Assembly (NCBI RefSeq): GCF_000020365.1
Contig: NC_012108.1
Location: forward strand, 4,286,001-4,350,000
Source: Desulforapulum autotrophicum HRM2
GTDB lineage: Bacteria; Desulfobacterota; Desulfobacteria; Desulfobacterales; Desulfobacteraceae
Direction of reading: 5' to 3'
DNA length: 64,000 bases
The notes beneath the pieces were generated by a model. The model did not search any database. It saw only the letters and a list, made by a program, of their open reading frames with translations, and was not told the DNA's origin. The position numbers were made by a program, and so were the translations under genes. Within the stretch, counting starts at the first letter, position 1, and the number at the start of each line of letters is the position of its first letter. Of the stretch, positions 59,977 through 64,000 are shown piece after piece.

Positions 59977-60954
59977 TCAACTTCGGTCAAGATTGGCGGC
60001 ATAGCCCGTTCGCGGGTCTGCTGCCAGGCGTGCCATGGCATCGGCCCCCATGAGTTCCACCAGTGCCCCATGGGTTTGCGGCGTATAAACATAGCGATCC
60101 AGATAAGCCTGGTACATGTCATCGTCCTTTGCATGGTCGGCATACATGTGCAGATACTGGGGGTCATAATCATAGTGCATGTAACAGGCCGTGGGAAAAG
60201 CCCCGTTGGGCACATGGACCACGGCATCCACATGGATGAAAGGAATCTGGTTTTGATTGGATTCTTTTTTGAGTTCGTCGTTGTCGCACAGGGTTTCACA
60301 GGTGACCACCAGGTGTTTGGCCGCCTTGGCCTGCTCCACATCGGCAAAGGTCAATCCTTCAATCCGGCAGTTGCCGCTTCGGTCTGCCTTCTGGACATGG
60401 ATGATGGTGACATCCGGGTTGATGGCAGGTACCAGGACCACCTTTTGGGTATCGCACCACCCTGTAAAGGGATTTTCAAACTCAATGAGTTTTTCGTCCG
60501 GTATTTTGGGAGAACCTTTTCTCATCTCTTTGGAAAATCCCCATCGGTTAATGATATCCGTACCAAGGGAGGACCGGGTGGGCAAAAAGGGAATGCCCAT
60601 GGACCCAGCCAGAAATCTCAAAGTCATCTGGTAGTTGGTATAATCTTCCACCTCAATGGTGCCCGCCTGAACGGCCTTCTTGAACCGTATGCAGGTGGAT
60701 GCAAATTTTCCATTGCCCCCATAGGCGATCTCAAGCTTTGAGATGCATCCTGCCCCAATGAGTTCGTCCATGCCCTGGCCATTGGAATGAACATAGAGAT
60801 GGAGATTCTTAATCTTCTGACGAATGATCTCATAGACCGCAGCCATGGGATTGCGGTTGATGGTGAACCCGCCGATGGAAAGGTGACTGCCCGGTTTAAC
60901 AAAGGTGGCAATCGCCTCTTTAAGCTCCATTACTTTATTTTGCCCGACGTTCAT
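59977..60954 (-). CDS. gctA: Glutaconate-type CoA-transferase alpha subunit
   Basis: 325 residues from ATG 60954 (MNVGQNKVMELKEAIATFVK; AAGGAC site). The longer frame to 60993 runs into the repeat array. GctA-type features: KPGSHLSIGGFTINRNPMAA, HSNGQGMDELIGAGCISKLE, FLPTRSSLGTDIINRWG and NPDVTIIHVQKADRSGNCRI. It is the first gene of the cassette 2 operon (gctA-gctB-acd2-gcdDBCA). Its upstream region is entirely repeat array, so its promoter must lie in or beyond the repeat. Confidence 0.92.
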   Translation of the reverse strand: MNVGQNKVMELKEAIATFVKPGSHLSIGGFTINRNPMAAVYEIIRQKIKNLHLYVHSNGQGMDELIGAGCISKLEIAYGGNGKFASTCIRFKKAVQAGTIEVEDYTNYQMTLRFLAGSMGIPFLPTRSSLGTDIINRWGFSKEMRKGSPKIPDEKLIEFENPFTGWCDTQKVVLVPAINPDVTIIHVQKADRSGNCRIEGLTFADVEQAKAAKHLVVTCETLCDNDELKKESNQNQIPFIHVDAVVHVPNGAFPTACYMHYDYDPQYLHMYADHAKDDDMYQAYLDRYVYTPQTHGALVELMGADAMARLAADPRTGYAANLDRS

Positions 60955-60969
60955 ACGCTGTCTGTCCTT

Positions 60970-61815
60970 TTTTTTATATGAAACGCCCACCAAAACATAG
61001 CCAGTGAGGGCATTTCAAATTTCGTTGTGGCCGAAAGCAAATACCTCGCTCCGGCCGTGCCGGTTTTATAAGAAACTCTTGTCGAAACATCATTGTGAAA
61101 GTCTCGACTTTAGAGCCCTCTTTGGTTTCCCTGACTGGAACATTGTAAACCAAAGGGGTTAGGATTTTTGCCCTTCCAGGCGTTAAGAAGCGCAGGCTGT
61201 TTGAGGACTTTAGCCCGCAGTTCCTGCGCTTTAGTCTGGAAGGGCAGAAATTCCCCCGACGTTTACCGTTCCGGTCAGGGTAACCAAAGAGGGCGGAATG
61301 GTACTATCGCCTGCCCGGTATTATCGTGTTTCATGCTTCGTTGTGTCGGCAGGCCGACATGGCCGTTATATGAAACACCCACCGAAGCATTGCAAACAGA
61401 GGCGTGTATCATTCGTTGTGGCCAGGTCAAATACCCTGCTCAGGCCATGCCGGTTTTATATGAAACTCGCTTCGACCGGCCGGCGGAAACGGGTATTGCC
61501 CTTCACTCATTCTCGCAGGCCGTCCATGGCCTGCTCCGAGGGAAATGGCAACTCCTTGGACCTCGTGTCCACCGTTGCCATTTAACCCGTTCAGGGCAAC
61601 ACCCGTTCCCGCCCGCCTACTACTGTCGAGTTTCATGCTTCGTTGTACCCGCCAGGACATGTGGGTTATAAGAAACTCCTGTTGAAACATCATTGTAAAA
61701 GTCTCGACTTTCGAGCCCTCTTTGGTTTCCCTGACCGGAACATTGTAAATCAAAGGGGGCGGAATAGTACTATCGCCTCCCCTATATCATCGAGTTTCAT
61801 GCTTTGTTGTGGCCG
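60970..61815 (+). repeat. Modular TATGAAAC/GTTTCA repeat array (5 units)
   Basis: Five units beginning near 60976, 61070, 61370, 61458 and 61669. The second (61065-61377) nearly duplicates 14041-14357. The fourth carries the three-armed element copy B. The fifth is a shorter version of the second lacking 134 bp between CCAAAG repeats. It fills the whole interval between the gctA start and the AOR 2 stop. Open frames inside (e.g. 61168-61671) share their start with the frame at 14150 only because the DNA is repeated. Confidence 0.8.
61482..61613. repeat. Three-armed palindromic element, copy B
   Basis: Outer stem GGCGGAAACGGGTATTGCCC with GGGCAACACCCGTTCCCGCC (61482-61501 / 61594-61613). Arm 1 GCAGGCC...GGCCTGC (61515-61534). 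Arm 2 AAATGGCAAC...GTTGCCATTT (61543-61583), cap GGACCTCGTGTCC (61558-61570). Single-stranded joints CTCATTCTC, CTCCGAGG and TTTAA are shared with copy A. Confidence 0.78.
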
Positions 61816-61821
61816 TGCACT

Positions 61822-63597
61822 TTAAATACAGTCTTCCGGAGCCAGGCGGCCCTGCTCATCCCACCCCCGAATGCGGTAATAGTCCTTGAGCATATATTCA
61901 AGTTCTCCAGGCTCAAGGTTTTGACCGGTTTTTTTCAACTCCCGGTGCAGGCCCTTGGGCAGGCGGTCGTCGGCCGGGGTCAGCCCCTCCCTGAGGTTAA
62001 ATTGGCGAACCACGTTACTAACGGCATCTGCAACGCTTTGAAGGGTTGCCTTGTCTCCGGAAATACCGGTCAATGCATGGATCATCTCTCCCAGTCCCTC
62101 CCAGAGATAAAAATCCCTGTAGAAACGGCACAGGATAAGGGTGTCAAACAGGGTGAGGCGATTTTCAAAATCAAGGAGCATGGCTGCCTTGTTCTCGATC
62201 TGACCGGGTTCAATCATGCCGGCAAGTTCAGGTTTGTAAAAGGTTGCCCTTAAATGGCAGGCACCCCGGTCAGATGTGGCATAGGCAAGCCCCATTCCCT
62301 TGAGTACCCTGGGATCATACCCTGCAGGCTCAAGGCCCTTGGCATGGACGGCAATATCTTCAAGTCCCCATGCCCTGGCCGTTGGCTTGATGCCCTGGGC
62401 CAGGAGGTCCCCGATACCCTGCCGGCTCGATATCTCTTTGAGCAGGCGGGCCACCCCATCGGCATCCCCATAGGTGATGTCATAATCCACCCGACCCCGT
62501 TCCACGGCCTCCATGGTAAAGGCACACAGGTTGCCGGCTGTGATGGTGTCCATGCCCAGGCGGTCGCAAAGGTCGTTGAGGTAACAGATTTCTTCGATGC
62601 TGTCGATCATGCACAGCCCGCCAAAGGCGTACAGGGTTTCGTACTCCGGCCCTTCGATCTTAAGGCCTGCATGCCTTCCCTGTTTCACCGTTGTGAGGCG
62701 GCCGCAGGCCATGAGGCACTTACCACAGGCACTCGCCTTGACATCGCATTGGGAATGAAGGGCTGAGGCATTTATCTTTTCCCTGTGTTCACACTCCCCC
62801 TGGGACCAGTAGCGGGTGGGAAAGGCCTTGGCCTTGTTGAGCATATCCACCATCATGGGGGTGCCAAAGCTCTTGTACGCCTTGACGGCAGGGCTGTCCT
62901 TTGCCTCGGCCATGATTTTTCGGGTCAGGGTCTTGACCTCGTCAGGGGAAAAGGGCGTACGCTTGCGGTCCCCGTAAAAGACCAGGCCCTTGATTTTTTT
63001 CGATCCCAGGATGGTTCCCACGCCCGTGCGGCCAGCAGACCGCCAGTAATCATTTTCAATTACCCCGAAAACCACCAGGTTTTCAGCGGCCGGGCCAATG
63101 ACCACAGCCCCCTTTTTCTTGTACCTGGACGGATCGGCAAAACGCTCGTTCAGGGCATCTTCGGCCGCATAGGTTTCCATGCCCCAGGTGTCGCCTGCAT
63201 CATGGAACTTTGCACCTTCTGGCCCTATGGCAACGACCGTTGGCCCATCACAGGCCCCCCGGATCACAATGGCGTCAAACCCTGCGGCATCCACCGCCTC
63301 AGGCACCCTTCCCCCGGAGTAGGATTCAGAATAAAAACCGGTCTGGGGGGATTTTGTAAAGACCCCGTACCTGCACGACCCCCAGATGGAACTCTGGGTC
63401 ACGGGACCTGTGGCAAATATAAGATGATTCTCAGGGGCAAGGGGGTCAACCCCGGGGGGGTTGAGCGTATAGAGCAGGTAGGAGGCCAACCCCTTGCCGC
63501 CGAGATATGTTCTCTGGATCTCCTCGGGAACGCTATCTATTTCAAACGATCGCTGATCGAGGTCTATCTTGAGTATTCTGTCGTAAAAACCATGCAT
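61822..63597 (-). CDS. Aldehyde ferredoxin oxidoreductase (tungsten enzyme), AOR 2
   Basis: 591 residues. GGKGLASYLLYTLNPPGVDP; RYGVFTKSPQTGFYSESYSG; Fe-S ligands C-x2-C-x3-C in ASACGKCLMACGRL with distal Cys in DTLILCRFYRDFY; EGPEYETLYAFGGLC and LGMDTITAGNLCAF. Only moderately similar to AOR 1 at 51739, so an old paralogue with probably different aldehyde range. It starts 21 bp after a glutamate dehydrogenase gene on the same strand (63619), repeating the gdh-AOR association. Confidence 0.92.
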   Translation of the reverse strand: MHGFYDRILKIDLDQRSFEIDSVPEEIQRTYLGGKGLASYLLYTLNPPGVDPLAPENHLIFATGPVTQSSIWGSCRYGVFTKSPQTGFYSESYSGGRVPEAVDAAGFDAIVIRGACDGPTVVAIGPEGAKFHDAGDTWGMETYAAEDALNERFADPSRYKKKGAVVIGPAAENLVVFGVIENDYWRSAGRTGVGTILGSKKIKGLVFYGDRKRTPFSPDEVKTLTRKIMAEAKDSPAVKAYKSFGTPMMVDMLNKAKAFPTRYWSQGECEHREKINASALHSQCDVKASACGKCLMACGRLTTVKQGRHAGLKIEGPEYETLYAFGGLCMIDSIEEICYLNDLCDRLGMDTITAGNLCAFTMEAVERGRVDYDITYGDADGVARLLKEISSRQGIGDLLAQGIKPTARAWGLEDIAVHAKGLEPAGYDPRVLKGMGLAYATSDRGACHLRATFYKPELAGMIEPGQIENKAAMLLDFENRLTLFDTLILCRFYRDFYLWEGLGEMIHALTGISGDKATLQSVADAVSNVVRQFNLREGLTPADDRLPKGLHRELKKTGQNLEPGELEYMLKDYYRIRGWDEQGRLAPEDCI

Positions 63598-63618
63598 GTT
63601 CTACCTCCTTGAAACAGC

Positions 63619-64000
63619 CTAGTTCATTGGCAAAGCGATGCTTGCGACACCCTCTGAGAAGTTGGACTTGATCTCGGCTACAAAGGTTTCCCAGCTGAGA
63701 CCATAACGGTAAAAGGCCATGGAAGAAAGCTTCTTGGTGATAATGGCATTACGATAGGCCTGGAGGGCCTCCGAGTTCAAAAGATCCATGATCCCCTTCC
63801 GGCCAAGTTTCTTGATGATGATGGCCGGGATATAATTCTCCATGACATGCCAGACCATGTCCTGGTCTTCCAGGATTTCTGGAAGTTTTTCTTCAAACAG
63901 CTTTTGCACGGAAAAGATCTCCTCACTGGTCAGTTCGGAAAGAACAAACAGGGGAACGCTCGGATCTGTTTCATGGATCTGGATGAGCATACTGGTTTCA
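63619..64000 (-). CDS. NAD-dependent glutamate dehydrogenase, C-terminal part (cut by window edge)
   Basis: The frame is open to the window edge; 126 codons are visible: ETSMLIQIHETDPSVPLF, then MVWHVMENYIPAIIIKKLG, NAIITKKLSSMAFYRYGLSW. It aligns throughout with the end of the enzyme at 27315-30461 (ETTMLIKIHEQDPSVPLF, NAIITKKLASMAFYRYGPEW) but is clearly diverged. The rest of the gene lies beyond 64000. It is co-oriented with and immediately upstream of AOR 2. Confidence 0.92.
   Translation of the reverse strand, partial: ETSMLIQIHETDPSVPLFVLSELTSEEIFSVQKLFEEKLPEILEDQDMVWHVMENYIPAIIIKKLGRKGIMDLLNSEALQAYRNAIITKKLSSMAFYRYGLSWETFVAEIKSNFSEGVASIALPMN

Noticed and set aside
60970-61815. CRISPR array
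   Set aside because: Repeat spacing and cargo sizes are irregular, cargos are structured and partly shared between loci, and no cas genes are nearby.
1-64000. tRNA, rRNA genes, prophage or insertion-sequence transposase genes
   Set aside because: No cloverleaf, rRNA-like or transposase-like sequence was noticed on either strand; mobile-element signs are limited to short non-coding repeats.

Overview
The window looks like chromosome from a metabolically versatile anaerobic sulfate reducer of the Desulfobacteraceae type (Desulforapulum/Desulfobacterium-like). This is inferred from gene content, not from a database match: sodium-pumping glutaconyl-CoA decarboxylase, ETF with ETF-quinone oxidoreductase, tungsten-type aldehyde ferredoxin oxidoreductases, a 2-oxoacid:ferredoxin oxidoreductase, many Cache-domain two-component systems, SLC13 and TRAP carboxylate transporters, and abundant palindromic repeats.

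Left part (1-17.4 kb): regulation and uptake of carboxylates. A PEP-synthase-like protein, cut by the left edge, is followed by two single-domain response regulators. Then come three SLC13/DASS-type transporters, each tied to two-component genes: a transporter-kinase-regulator operon on the minus strand (7572-3837); a kinase, REC-CBS regulator and transporter, followed by a 51-residue membrane peptide and a Yip1-like protein (8356-13794); and a second REC-CBS regulator plus transporter (14895-17325). Four sites matching the sigma-54 consensus (TGGCAY-N5-TTGCW) precede these units, so they are probably one RpoN regulon, although none of the regulators here carries an AAA+ sigma-54 activator domain.

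Middle (17.6-32 kb): two universal stress proteins, an acyl-CoA synthetase with a divergent GntR/FadR regulator, a DctPQM TRAP transporter, a LysR regulator, an NADPH-FMN-reductase-like flavoprotein, a large NAD-glutamate dehydrogenase with a HIT protein, and a CorA channel.

Right part (32.6-64 kb): a catabolic island for C5/C6 dicarboxylates and probably lysine. It holds etfBA, ETF-QO and a DAO-type FAD dehydrogenase; an Asp/Glu-racemase-like protein and citrate synthase; and two nearly identical minus-strand cassettes (acyl-CoA dehydrogenase - gcdD - gcdB - gcdC - gcdA) that would oxidise glutaryl-CoA to glutaconyl-CoA and decarboxylate it to crotonyl-CoA while exporting sodium. Cassette 1 sits behind a 2-oxoacid:ferredoxin oxidoreductase, probably acting on 2-oxoadipate. 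Cassette 2 sits behind a glutaconate-type CoA-transferase (gctAB), which would accept free glutarate. An ALDH7-type aldehyde dehydrogenase, NAD-glutamate dehydrogenases and two aldehyde ferredoxin oxidoreductases fit the same lysine - aminoadipate - 2-oxoadipate - glutaryl-CoA route.

The region is also a record of recent rearrangement. A gctB remnant lies just downstream of cassette 2. The rrf2-ALDH-gdh module exists as two reciprocally deleted copies (27.1 and 48.5-50.8 kb) that both keep the same promoter/operator. There are also an EF-G/TetM-like remnant and a penicillin-acylase remnant. Modular repeat arrays built from TATGAAAC...GTTTCA units lie at 13.9-14.6 and 61.0-61.8 kb, with a single unit at 17.3 kb, and include a three-armed element whose two copies differ by compensatory base changes.
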